From positions 62,001-126,000 of the forward strand of contig NZ_JABFDI010000002.1 of assembly GCF_013403915.1 (NCBI RefSeq): DNA of 64,000 bases, read 5' to 3'. This document shows, in pieces, positions 16,390-24,885 of this stretch. Numbering within the stretch: position 1 is the first letter of the stretch; every line of letters begins with the position of its first letter. The translations under genes and the position numbers were made by a program. The DNA comes from Winogradskyella pacifica. GTDB taxonomy: Bacteria; Bacteroidota; Bacteroidia; Flavobacteriales; Flavobacteriaceae. Below the pieces are notes generated by a model that ran no database searches, was not told where the DNA came from, and saw nothing but the letters and a program-made list of their open reading frames with translations.

Positions 16390-17730
16390 TTATTTATTTG
16401 ATCTCAACCATTTCGGTATGAAATATAAAATATTACAACTTAAAATCCCCCAAATATTAACCCAAAGTAAATCGGCATACTTGCCTTCTGTAAAAATTAA
16501 GGCTTCCGGAAACACATTAAAAACCAAGGTAAATCCAAATACTAATCCGGTAATAACGCTCAGGTAGAAACTCATTTGGGGTACTTTAATGTTCCAAAAA
16601 AGAAAGATAGGTGTTAAGCCAATAACCATGGTTCCTGATATGGTGGTTGCGGATAATATTTCGGCTTCAAGAAAAACAGGCAGTGTACCTAAAATAGCAA
16701 TAGCTGCCATAGATGCTCTACCAAAGGTTAAATCGTTAACCATACCTATATCAATCGCCAATAATTTTGAAAATGATGAAAACGTAGAGTCTAGTGTGGA
16801 AGCGGCTGAGGTAATCATTATAAAATTAATGACTAATAAAATAACCACGCCAAAGGCTTTACCAACTTCTACGGCGGCTTGACCTTTAAAGCCTTGGGTT
16901 TGTGCATAGACGCCAATAACACTAAATAGTATAATACAAATAGCACCTAATAAACTTGCCCATAAAAAGCTTTTTCGGGTGACTTTTGGTGAACTAATAA
17001 AGGCTCTATCCGTTAAAACGGGATCGTGAAACGGATAACTAAAGGATTGGATAATAGCTGCGAAAAATAAATTTAAACCCAATTCAAAACTCCACGTACC
17101 AGAGGTTACGACATCAGTAACGCTAAAGGTTTCAATAGAGAAGATATTCCATAAAATTACTATAAGTAGAATACTGAATAATACCATTTGAATGACATCA
17201 GTAAAAATAGAACTGCTTAAGCCTCCTTTTATCGCATACGCTAGAGTCAAAATGGTGAAAACGATAATGGCCCAATAATAATTGGAACTGCCTGTTTCGC
17301 CAAAATAACTACCAATAACCATCGTGTTACTCCAAACTTCATTGAATAACCTGATGGCAATTAGAATCGAAAATAAAGCCATGGCTCCTTTTCCGAATTT
17401 GGTGGTAAGAAACTGATGAATACTTTTAAATCCACCAACAACGCGCATTTTGTAAATTAGTAAACCAGCGACAGCAAACGATACATAATAACCAGCATAC
17501 GCAACACCACCAACAATGCCAAAGTCTAAACCTAGATTTGCGGCATTGGTAATGCTCTTGGCAAAAATCCAAGAAATGATAAGGCTTCCGGTAAGCACTA
17601 AGCTGTTAGGTGCTTTCTTTTTATGAACCGCCTTAAAAAATTCGTCTGTAGTTTTTGCTAATGGTGATAATAGAAAGAGAAGTAAACTCGATACGATTAT
17701 CAATGTCCATTGCCAGTTAATTATATCCAT
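16390..17730 (-). CDS. Sodium:solute symporter (SSS family)
   Basis: 446 residues, about 12-13 membrane helices. Features of the SSS/LeuT-fold family include KGGLSSSIFTDVIQM and the ITSAASTLDSTFSSFSKL segment in the region of the Na2 site. Members import sugars, amino acids, nucleosides or carboxylates with Na+. It lies 6 bp downstream of SusD and directly upstream of the metallophosphoesterase. SusC, SusD and this protein could therefore form a two-membrane uptake route: SusCD across the outer membrane, the symporter across the inner. The substrate is unknown; a nucleoside or sugar-like compound is suggested by the PNP in the same operon. Confidence 0.86.
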   Translation of the reverse strand: MDIINWQWTLIIVSSLLLFLLSPLAKTTDEFFKAVHKKKAPNSLVLTGSLIISWIFAKSITNAANLGLDFGIVGGVAYAGYYVSFAVAGLLIYKMRVVGGFKSIHQFLTTKFGKGAMALFSILIAIRLFNEVWSNTMVIGSYFGETGSSNYYWAIIVFTILTLAYAIKGGLSSSIFTDVIQMVLFSILLIVILWNIFSIETFSVTDVVTSGTWSFELGLNLFFAAIIQSFSYPFHDPVLTDRAFISSPKVTRKSFLWASLLGAICIILFSVIGVYAQTQGFKGQAAVEVGKAFGVVILLVINFIMITSAASTLDSTFSSFSKLLAIDIGMVNDLTFGRASMAAIAILGTLPVFLEAEILSATTISGTMVIGLTPIFLFWNIKVPQMSFYLSVITGLVFGFTLVFNVFPEALIFTEGKYADLLWVNIWGILSCNILYFIPKWLRSNK

Positions 17731-17736
17731 CTATGT

Positions 17737-19179
17737 TTATTCATTCCACCAAACTGGCACGTTTATACTATTGTTGTCTGTTGCATTTGCAGCAACACTG
17801 TAATTTTCAAAATTTAAAGCGGCTTCTTCAGCAGGATAAGGCATTCTAATCGGAATTAAATCATTGTTTAAACTTGCAGAAATGGTTTGCAGTTCGGGCA
17901 AACCTGTTCTTCGGTATTCTATCCAACCTTCATAACCATTAATAACATTAGCTATCCATTTTTGCGTTAAGATTTGTTCTATTGGATTTGACCCAAAAGC
18001 ATCATAAGCCGCAGGACCAGTGAGGTAATCTACAGGTAATGCTGTGTTCCAATATTCGAAAGCTAAAGTGATTCCGGAATTATAAAGGGTTTGTGCATCT
18101 GCGTTGATAAAACCTTTGGCAGCCGCTTCAGCTAAGGCAAATTGCACTTCCCAAGCGGTAATAAAATTAGCGTCTAAGGTTGAGGTGTCTTCTCGAAAAG
18201 CAGTACTTGCTAATGAATAATTAGCTAAGGCAATTGAGGTTGATGAGGCATCAATGCCGTTTAATAAACCATTAAATTCATTAGTACTTGAATTTGAGAA
18301 CGGACGAAATAAACTTGAAAGTCTCGTATCATTTAGACCAACTAAAATTGTTTCCATTGTTTCGGATAAGACAAAATTGTTGAAATCACCAATACGTAAT
18401 TGTGCTAACCTAAAACTGTTTGGGTCTGTATTTGTAAAATTAAAAATGGCATTCTCACTGTTGGAAGTGATATAGTTGCCTTCATCAAAAAGGGATTGTA
18501 AATCATTAGAAACATCAATTCTATCAGAAATACGCACCAAATGTTTAATTTTTAAGGCATTCGCGAATTTTATCCAAGCCTCTAAATTGCCATTAAATAA
18601 AATATCGCCTTCTAGCGGAATGGCATCCGTATAGGCTTCAATAGCCGCAATGCCTTTATCTAAGTTATCTAAAATACCGTTTTCATTGAGGTAAATCTCT
18701 TCTTGCAAATCATATGCTGGTGTTACTGTGCCGTTAACGCCATTAAAAGCTTCAAAATAAGGAACGTCTCCAAATAAATCCGTCAACCCAGCCGCCATAT
18801 AAGCCTTAAGAATCAAAGCAGGACCTTCATAAACAGCAAAGGTTTCTATGGTTCTAGCTTGATTTATTATAATTTCATTATCTCTTAAGTTCGTATAAAA
18901 AATAGGCCAAGGATTGCCACCTAATTGTGGTGATTTTAGCGCATGTCTATCAAATAAATTAAAATCTAAAGCGGTTCTGTGTTGCGCTAATAAGTCACCT
19001 GCAACAAAACCTTCATAGCTCATGTTTTCGCCAAAATCGTAAATCACTTGTCGCAGTAATAAACTAGGCTGAACAGAACTTGGTGCATTTGGATTCGTAT
19101 TGATGTCTTCAAAATCTTTGGTACAGCTTGTGGTAAAAATCAAGCTTAAAACCGAAACGATATATATAATTTTTTTCAT
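17737..19179 (-). CDS. SusD-like outer membrane nutrient-binding lipoprotein
   Basis: 480 residues from ATG 19179, giving the lipoprotein signal MKKIIYIVSVLSLIFTTSC; an upstream in-frame ATG at 19197 (MKIKFS) overlaps a hairpin and is less likely. The phrase CTKDFEDINTNPN, the helical repeats and the C-terminal GWIEYRRTGLPEL and YPAEEAALN are typical of the SusD-like_2 / RagB group. It would be surface-exposed and bind substrate as the lid over SusC. It follows susC by 82 bp and precedes the symporter by 6 bp. No glycanase is adjacent, so the ligand is probably a small molecule rather than a polysaccharide. Confidence 0.87.
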   Translation of the reverse strand: MKKIIYIVSVLSLIFTTSCTKDFEDINTNPNAPSSVQPSLLLRQVIYDFGENMSYEGFVAGDLLAQHRTALDFNLFDRHALKSPQLGGNPWPIFYTNLRDNEIIINQARTIETFAVYEGPALILKAYMAAGLTDLFGDVPYFEAFNGVNGTVTPAYDLQEEIYLNENGILDNLDKGIAAIEAYTDAIPLEGDILFNGNLEAWIKFANALKIKHLVRISDRIDVSNDLQSLFDEGNYITSNSENAIFNFTNTDPNSFRLAQLRIGDFNNFVLSETMETILVGLNDTRLSSLFRPFSNSSTNEFNGLLNGIDASSTSIALANYSLASTAFREDTSTLDANFITAWEVQFALAEAAAKGFINADAQTLYNSGITLAFEYWNTALPVDYLTGPAAYDAFGSNPIEQILTQKWIANVINGYEGWIEYRRTGLPELQTISASLNNDLIPIRMPYPAEEAALNFENYSVAANATDNNSINVPVWWNE

Positions 19180-19196
19180 TGAAAATTTTATTTTCA

Positions 19197-19214
19197 TTCC
19201 CTTAAAAAAGGGAA
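19197..19214. repeat. Start-proximal hairpin before susD
   Basis: TTCCCTT and AAGGGAA, a perfect 7-bp inverted repeat with an AAAA loop, lies 17 bases before the chosen susD start on the minus strand. It is one of several similar short hairpins placed just ahead of start codons in this window. Confidence 0.6.
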
Positions 19215-19261
19215 GCCTATTATTTTGTTCACTATTCTTGAGATTCCCGTTGTTGTGAGAA

Positions 19262-22200
19262 CTAGAAATTAAATCCGGCTTTAAAACCAATACTTCGTGT
19301 GGTCGCGTAACTCATATCTTCCACACCACTCACAAAACCATTCCCTTGAACCGCTAATTGCTCTGGGTCAAAATGCGGATTCTCAGTAATGGCAAATAGA
19401 TTATTTCCAACTAACGAAAGGCTTAAATCAGCACCTTCTTTTAATCCTAAAAAGCCATCATTTATATTGAAGGTATAGCCAATAGCGAATTGACGTAGTT
19501 TTAAAAAGGAAGCGTCGTAAACGTTATTCTCTTCGTGATTTCTATCGTAAAACTGTCTGTAATAACTTTCTGCCGAAACCGCTACGGTATTTGCTTGTCC
19601 TGTATTTACATTAACACCTTGCGCTACAATTCCGGCATCTGGTCTGTAACTGGTTTCGGCTAATTGACCACCAACATTTCCTAAAGCACGTGTTCTAGAA
19701 ACGACTTCGCCTCCTTGTCTCCAATCGAATAAAAAACTCATATTCCAATTTTTATAATTGAAATTGTTACTCCATCCCAATGTGAAATCAGGATTGTAAT
19801 TCCCTAATTTTTTTAAATCATTATCTGCGATAAATCGACCTTCATCATCAATTAAAAATTCGCCATTGTCGTTTTTTTTATAACCTGTTCCATAGAAATC
19901 ACCAACACGTCCACCTTCTTCCACCTGAAACCAAACGGTTTGATTCGCACTATCATAAATTCTGCTGTAGGCCAATGTTAATCTGCCATCCGCTTGCGGT
20001 AAATCTTTAATTACAGAACGATTGGTTGAGAAGTTAAAAGTGCTATTCCAATTAAAATTATCGGTTTGAATAGGTGTGATCCCTAAAATAATTTCCACTC
20101 CTTGCGTATTTACTTTTCCGCCATTAACTACTTGCTGATTGTAGCCCGAAGAAATAGCCACAGGTAATGAGATAATTTGGTCTTCGGTATTGGCGTTGTA
20201 ATAGGTAACGTCTAATCGCAATTTGTTTTCAAAAAAACGCAGGTCTGTACCAAATTCATAAGAGGTGGTGCGTTCTGGTTTTAAATTGGCATTCGGGATA
20301 AAATTTTGATCGCTAAATGTGGGTTGACTATTATAAGAGGTTTGCGATACAAAAGCACCAGAAGTTTGATAGGCACTAGTATCATTTCCAACTTGTGCCA
20401 CACTTGCTCTAAGTTTTACAAACGAAAATACGTCTGGTAATTCTGTAATGTTAGATAAAATAAAACTCGATGACACGGAAGGGTAGAAGAACGAGGTTCC
20501 GTCCACAGAAAAAGGTGTCGCTAAAGCACTAGACCAATCGTTTCTTCCTGTAATATCTAAGAATAGATAATCTTTATAACCCAGTTTTGCAATACCATAA
20601 AATGAATTAATACGCTTTTCACTTTCAAACTGAAACACTTCAATTGGTGATGCTGCATTATTTAAGTTGTAAATTCCGGGTTGTGCTAAATTAACCGTTT
20701 GCGATTGTTTAGTTGATGCGGTTTGGTTCAGTCTGTTTCCACCTAAAAAGACATCAAGAGAAAAATCTTCAAACTGATTTTTGTAGTTGATGAGAACATC
20801 AGTATTAATCTCTCTAAACATAACATCATGCTCAGCATAAGCACCATTACTAAAACGGTTACTACTATATGCTCTGCGTAATTCACGCTTTTCAGTGCTG
20901 TAATCCATTCCTGTTCTTAAGGATATGCTTAAGTTTTTAGTCAGTTCTTGTGTAATGGATAGATTTCCAAAAATACGATCGCGATTAAAGGAATTGGTGT
21001 TCTCATTTAAGATGAAATACGGATTGTCAAAAAACGTGTAGTTAAAAGAATATTGTTGCGTGCCTTCTAAACCAGGTTGCCAATAATTTTTAAGATTTTC
21101 AATATTTAATGAACGTGGTCCCCAAGCTACTAACGAGTAATTTGCGTTTTCACTTCCGTAACCATTGGATGGTCTATTGTCGCTACTAGAATTTATGTAG
21201 CTAAAAGATGAATTGATTTCGGTATTATCACTTGGCTTAAAGTTTAATTTAGCAGCAATGGTTTGGCGGTCTAAATTCACGCCAGGAATAATCGATTCAC
21301 TTCTCAAGTCGGTGAACGACAATCGGTAATTACCTGAATCAAATCCATTAGAAACTGAAATATTATTAATGGTTGTAACACCAGTTTCATAAAAATCCTT
21401 CAAGTTATCTGGATTAGAAACAAAAGGTGTTGCTGTGATATCTAAACCATCATAAAGTGCAGTATCTCCACCTCTAACAAAAGTGCCATTTGATAATTGT
21501 ACAGGACTATCGAATTGCGGAATTAACAAACCCGTGTCTAATTGTGGTCCCCAAGAATAGGTGATATTGTCGTTAATTCCGCCGCCAAGGCCATCAATAT
21601 ATTCAAACTGACCAGAATTACCTTGACCATAAGAATTTTGAAAATCAGGTAGTCTAAAAGCAGTGTCTACAAAAAGAGAGGAATTAAAACTAATACCTAA
21701 ACCTCTTTTGTTTTTTCCGTTTTTGGTTTCAATAACAATAACACCATTGGATGCTCTTGTGCCATATAATGCCGCGGCACTTGGTCCTTTTAAAACGGTA
21801 ACAGAGCCAATATCATCAGGATTGACTTCCATGGCACCATTACCAAAATCAATTTCTTGAAATCCGGCTGCAGCTTCGTTTGTAAAATTAAAAACCGTTT
21901 CGTTATTTATGGGTACGCCATCAACCACAAATAAAGGATTGTTGTTAGAAAAAGACGCTTCACCTCTAATGGTGATTTTAGAAGACGAACCAACACCTGT
22001 AGCACCTTGCGTTACCGTAACACCAGCCAATTTACCTTGTAAATTGTCTAGAAAGTTCACCGTTTTTACTTCCGTTAATTTTTTAGAGGAAATGGCTTGA
22101 ACAGCATAACCCAATTCTTTAGTGTCGCGTTCTAGTCCTAAAGCGGTAATAACTACCTCGTCTAAAGCTGCAGAATCTTCTTCTAATGCAATATTGATTA

Positions 22201-22456
22201 TCGTTTTATTATCAACACTAATGGTTTGCGTTTTAAAACCTAAAAAGGAAAAAGTAAGTTGTTCGGCACTTGAATTAACGACAATGCTATATGTGCCTTG
22301 CTCATCTGTTGTTGTTCCATTGCCATTGCTAGATGTAATGTTTACAAACGGCAAAGGTGATTTAGAAACAGCATCGGTGACGGTTCCGGTAATTGTAATT
22401 TGCGCATTGCCAAATAGACATAAGCATAGCAGCAAACATGAGTAAATGTACTTCAT
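19262..22456 (-). CDS. SusC/RagA-family TonB-dependent outer membrane transporter
   Basis: 1064 residues. It has a signal peptide (SCLLLCLCLFGNAQ), an N-terminal CarboxypepD_reg-like domain (~20-100: ITITGTVTDAVSKSPLPFVN), a TonB-box/plug region (~105-240, with LQGKLAGVTVTQGATGVG and VDGVPINNETV) and a 22-strand barrel ending in the aromatic C-terminus GFKAGFNF. Plug text such as VTVLKGPSAAALYGTRASNG is diagnostic of SusC. It imports a ligand bound by the downstream SusD using TonB energy. No ECF sigma/anti-sigma pair is adjacent. It lies in the arsenosugar gene cluster, between the two groups of ArsS-associated genes. Confidence 0.93.
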   Translation of the reverse strand: MKYIYSCLLLCLCLFGNAQITITGTVTDAVSKSPLPFVNITSSNGNGTTTDEQGTYSIVVNSSAEQLTFSFLGFKTQTISVDNKTIINIALEEDSAALDEVVITALGLERDTKELGYAVQAISSKKLTEVKTVNFLDNLQGKLAGVTVTQGATGVGSSSKITIRGEASFSNNNPLFVVDGVPINNETVFNFTNEAAAGFQEIDFGNGAMEVNPDDIGSVTVLKGPSAAALYGTRASNGVIVIETKNGKNKRGLGISFNSSLFVDTAFRLPDFQNSYGQGNSGQFEYIDGLGGGINDNITYSWGPQLDTGLLIPQFDSPVQLSNGTFVRGGDTALYDGLDITATPFVSNPDNLKDFYETGVTTINNISVSNGFDSGNYRLSFTDLRSESIIPGVNLDRQTIAAKLNFKPSDNTEINSSFSYINSSSDNRPSNGYGSENANYSLVAWGPRSLNIENLKNYWQPGLEGTQQYSFNYTFFDNPYFILNENTNSFNRDRIFGNLSITQELTKNLSISLRTGMDYSTEKRELRRAYSSNRFSNGAYAEHDVMFREINTDVLINYKNQFEDFSLDVFLGGNRLNQTASTKQSQTVNLAQPGIYNLNNAASPIEVFQFESEKRINSFYGIAKLGYKDYLFLDITGRNDWSSALATPFSVDGTSFFYPSVSSSFILSNITELPDVFSFVKLRASVAQVGNDTSAYQTSGAFVSQTSYNSQPTFSDQNFIPNANLKPERTTSYEFGTDLRFFENKLRLDVTYYNANTEDQIISLPVAISSGYNQQVVNGGKVNTQGVEIILGITPIQTDNFNWNSTFNFSTNRSVIKDLPQADGRLTLAYSRIYDSANQTVWFQVEEGGRVGDFYGTGYKKNDNGEFLIDDEGRFIADNDLKKLGNYNPDFTLGWSNNFNYKNWNMSFLFDWRQGGEVVSRTRALGNVGGQLAETSYRPDAGIVAQGVNVNTGQANTVAVSAESYYRQFYDRNHEENNVYDASFLKLRQFAIGYTFNINDGFLGLKEGADLSLSLVGNNLFAITENPHFDPEQLAVQGNGFVSGVEDMSYATTRSIGFKAGFNF

Positions 22457-22463
22457 ATTACGA

Positions 22464-22476
22464 CCACAAAACGTGG
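22464..22476. repeat. Start-proximal hairpin before susC
   Basis: CCAC/GTGG, a 4-bp inverted repeat around a 5-base loop, ends 7 bases before the susC start codon on the minus strand. It is short and could be chance alone, but its position matches the other start-proximal hairpins in the window. Confidence 0.4.
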
Positions 22477-22545
22477 CGATTTTTTAAGATGTGAGAATAT
22501 TTAGGCGTAAAATTCTTGGACTTTAATCGAATTAAAATCCCTCTT

Positions 22546-23226
22546 TTATATATGAAGTAAAATAGGTGAGCCTTTGTTGTATGGTGATTTAAATACTGCA
22601 GCATATTGAAAAACAGAAGTAGACGTTACGATGGTCTTTGTTGTTTTTCGAAGTAATAGTAGTAATCGTTTTATCTTAAAATCTAAAGTTTTGAAACTTT
22701 CTAAAACGGAGTCGATATCGGAAACATCATCAATATCTGTGAGTCTTTCTAAATAGGAAACACTTTCGTTTTGATGTTGTAATTCGGTATTTAAACTCTG
22801 TCTTAATTTAGAGGTTTGCCAAGGTAAATTCTGAAAACTAATTTTATTAAAATGTGCTTTTTTGAAACCCATTAAATAAAAACCACCATCGGTAGAAGGG
22901 CCTAAAACATAGTCTGAAGTTGCTAAGTTCTGAGTTGCCTTTAGAATATGATTGGCTCTAAGATGAGGTATGTCGTTTCCGAGAGAAATAACATGTTCAA
23001 AGCCTTTATTAAAAACAGCTTCAATGGCATTAGTAAAGCGCTCGCCAAATGAACTACCTATTTGTTCTTTTTCAGAAAAATGAAAATAAGGTAAATTCGT
23101 TTTCTTAACCGTTTTTACAGTATCAGAATCAAGCAAATTAAAGAAGTCAGAAGAAGAAATTGATTTTGAAGTCAATTCTTTTTCTGCAGAATTTGCAAAG
23201 ATTAATATGGCGGTTTTAGTCTTCAT
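22546..23226 (-). CDS. Divergent DUF2064 protein lacking the KTRL loop
   Basis: 226 residues. The central part aligns with the DUF2064/TIGR04282-type gene at 14390-15019: GERFTNAIEAVFNKGF, then LGNDIPHL in place of VGSDLPD, LGPSTDGGFYLMGF and LPWQTSKLR. The N-terminal KLGTVKTRL phosphate-binding loop is replaced by SAEKELTSKSISSS, and the C-terminus carries an extra basic tail of ~45 residues. Activity may be lost or changed; it may be a partner of the intact copy. It sits between arsS and susC, 35 bp after arsS, with a short hairpin 5 bases before its start. Confidence 0.75.
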   Translation of the reverse strand: MKTKTAILIFANSAEKELTSKSISSSDFFNLLDSDTVKTVKKTNLPYFHFSEKEQIGSSFGERFTNAIEAVFNKGFEHVISLGNDIPHLRANHILKATQNLATSDYVLGPSTDGGFYLMGFKKAHFNKISFQNLPWQTSKLRQSLNTELQHQNESVSYLERLTDIDDVSDIDSVLESFKTLDFKIKRLLLLLRKTTKTIVTSTSVFQYAAVFKSPYNKGSPILLHI

Positions 23227-23231
23227 TATGT

Positions 23232-23251
23232 ATTCCTGCGAAGGCAGAAAT
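23232..23251. repeat. Start-proximal hairpin before the second DUF2064 gene
   Basis: attcctgc (23232-23239) faces gcagaaat (23244-23251) across a GAAG loop with one mismatch. It lies 5 bases ahead of the start codon at 23226, within the 35-bp gap after arsS, and shares its core with the hairpins at 27514-27533 and 63632-63651. Confidence 0.6.
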
Positions 23252-23261
23252 TTTAATTTGT

Positions 23262-24317
23262 TTATGCTACAACACCTTGACAGCTACTTCCTGCACCAGC
23301 AGTACAGCCGTAACAATGCTGCGAAATCACAATGTTTCGTCCTTCTAATAATTCTTCGTTAAATTCAGATATGTGTCTCGACTTACTATTAACGGGTAAT
23401 TCTAACATCTGATTAAAATCACAATCAAATAAATAACCATCCCAACTAATCGATAAGGTATTGGTACACATCACATTTTCTACAGCAGCCGGATTATAAG
23501 CTTCTACTAAAGAATACATATAATCTTCGTAGTTTTCTGAAGCGATTAAGTAATCTAAGAATCGTGCGATAGGTAAATTTGTAATGGCAAATAGATTATG
23601 AAATTCAATTCCGAAATCGTCCATCAATGCCTTTTTGAAATCCTTTTCCATCGCAACTTGATCACCTGGTAAAAAGGCTCCAGACGGATTGTAAACCAAA
23701 TCTAATTTTAGGTCGCTACCTGGCATTCCGTAACCCACAGCATTTAATTCTTGTAAGGCTTTTATAGATTTATCAAAAACACCATCTCCACGTTGTTTAT
23801 CCGTTTTTCCTCGCGTCCAGTGTGGCATAGAACTTACCACGTGTACATTGTGCTTTTTAAAGAATTCTGGTAAATCGTAATATTTTTTATTGGCTCTAAT
23901 AATGGTTAAATTAGAACGTACTATAAAATCCGTAATACCAACTTTGGCTGCTTCTTCTACAAACCATCTAAAATCAGGATTCATTTCTGGTGCTCCACCA
24001 GTTAAATCTAGTGTGTGTGCTCCAGAATTTTTAATCACCTCAAGACATTGTCTCATGGTGTCTCTCGTCATAATTTCTTTACGGTCCGGACCAGCATCTA
24101 CGTGGCAATGGTCGCAAACTTGGTTACACATGTAGCCAACATTAATCTGTAGAATTTCTAGTTTTTTAGCTTTAATTGGAAATTGACTCGTTTCTGAAAT
24201 CTTATCTTTAAAGGTTGGTAATTCACCAGTTTTAAAGATACCATTAGAGAGTATTTCTATTTGTTTATTGCTTTGTGCTAAATCGTTTCCGAGCTTTTTT
24301 AGGGACTTTGTTGCCAT
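23262..24317 (-). CDS. arsS: Arsenosugar biosynthesis radical SAM protein ArsS
   Basis: 351 residues. The radical SAM cluster motif is CNQVCDHC (Cys64, Cys68, Cys71), followed by DLTGGAPEMN. The C-terminal DUF3641-like domain has DCDFNQML and the cysteine-rich tail HCYGCTAGAGSSCQG. This matches the ArsS family (TIGR04167, formerly 'rSAM/selenodomain'), which couples a 5'-deoxyadenosyl group from SAM to methylated arsenic, the committed step to arsenosugars. The tail in many relatives contains selenocysteine; here all positions are Cys codons. It follows the AhpD-like gene by 56 bp. No arsM methyltransferase is in the window, so it must lie elsewhere if the pathway is complete. Confidence 0.93.
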   Translation of the reverse strand: MATKSLKKLGNDLAQSNKQIEILSNGIFKTGELPTFKDKISETSQFPIKAKKLEILQINVGYMCNQVCDHCHVDAGPDRKEIMTRDTMRQCLEVIKNSGAHTLDLTGGAPEMNPDFRWFVEEAAKVGITDFIVRSNLTIIRANKKYYDLPEFFKKHNVHVVSSMPHWTRGKTDKQRGDGVFDKSIKALQELNAVGYGMPGSDLKLDLVYNPSGAFLPGDQVAMEKDFKKALMDDFGIEFHNLFAITNLPIARFLDYLIASENYEDYMYSLVEAYNPAAVENVMCTNTLSISWDGYLFDCDFNQMLELPVNSKSRHISEFNEELLEGRNIVISQHCYGCTAGAGSSCQGVVA

Positions 24318-24373
24318 TAATCGTTTCTCTTGTTTGTAGTTCTTACGAAATTAATGCGGTTGAGGTTTTTATC

Positions 24374-24709
24374 CTAACCGTCTAATTTGTTTACTTTATT
24401 CATCATTTGTACGCCATGCACTAAAGTTGCGCCGCTTTTTATCGCTGCTCCAACGTGTATGGCTTCCATCATTTGCTCTTTGGTAATACCACGTTGTAAC
24501 GTGTCTTTTGTATAGGCATCTATACAATATGGGCATTGTTCTGTATGTGCGACAGCTAAGGCTATGAGTGATTTTTCACGCGCCGTTAAAGCGCCTTCTT
24601 CAAATACTTTTCCGTAATAGTCAAAGAATTTAGTGCCTAATTCTTCACTCCATTCTGTGATTTTTCCAAATTTGCGTAAATCCGCAGCATCGTAATATGG
24701 TTTTGACAT
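24374..24709 (-). CDS. Arsenosugar-associated AhpD-like (CMD family) protein
   Basis: 111 residues forming a single carboxymuconolactone-decarboxylase/AhpD helical domain. The redox motif CPYC (Cys59, Cys62) and downstream His85 in EAIHVGAAIKSG are intact, as in alkylhydroperoxidase-like proteins. This small version regularly precedes ArsS (the 'peroxidase-like' partner). It may keep thiols or the arsenical in the right redox state; the activity is not established. It is the first gene of the long minus-strand cluster and is divergent from xdhC across a 176-bp region. Confidence 0.9.
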   Translation of the reverse strand: MSKPYYDAADLRKFGKITEWSEELGTKFFDYYGKVFEEGALTAREKSLIALAVAHTEQCPYCIDAYTKDTLQRGITKEQMMEAIHVGAAIKSGATLVHGVQMMNKVNKLDG

Positions 24710-24885
24710 AAAATTATTTTTTGATTTAGAAAAATCAATATAATGATTAAGTCGAAGTTAAATCTTAAAGATTACAGAAAATTTTAAAAGATTGATTTCT
24801 ATTATATGGTTTGACGCTAGTTTTAAAAATAGAAGATCATTTCAATCAAAAAACCTTACTTTTAAATTCTCTTTTTTTATTAGAA
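24710..24885. promoter_or_regulatory. Divergent promoter region of the arsenosugar cluster and xdhC
   Basis: A 176-bp AT-rich region separates the AhpD-like gene (minus) from XdhC (plus). It contains a perfect 13-bp palindrome, AATCTTAAAGATT (24761-24773), a candidate operator. I do not see a convincing complete TAnnTTTG/TTTG promoter on either strand, nor an ArsR-type site that I can name. Confidence 0.35.

Noticed and set aside
23262..24317. Possible selenocysteine codon in ArsS, as seen in some relatives
   Set aside because: The frame has no internal TGA and the C-terminal tail positions are all ordinary cysteine codons.
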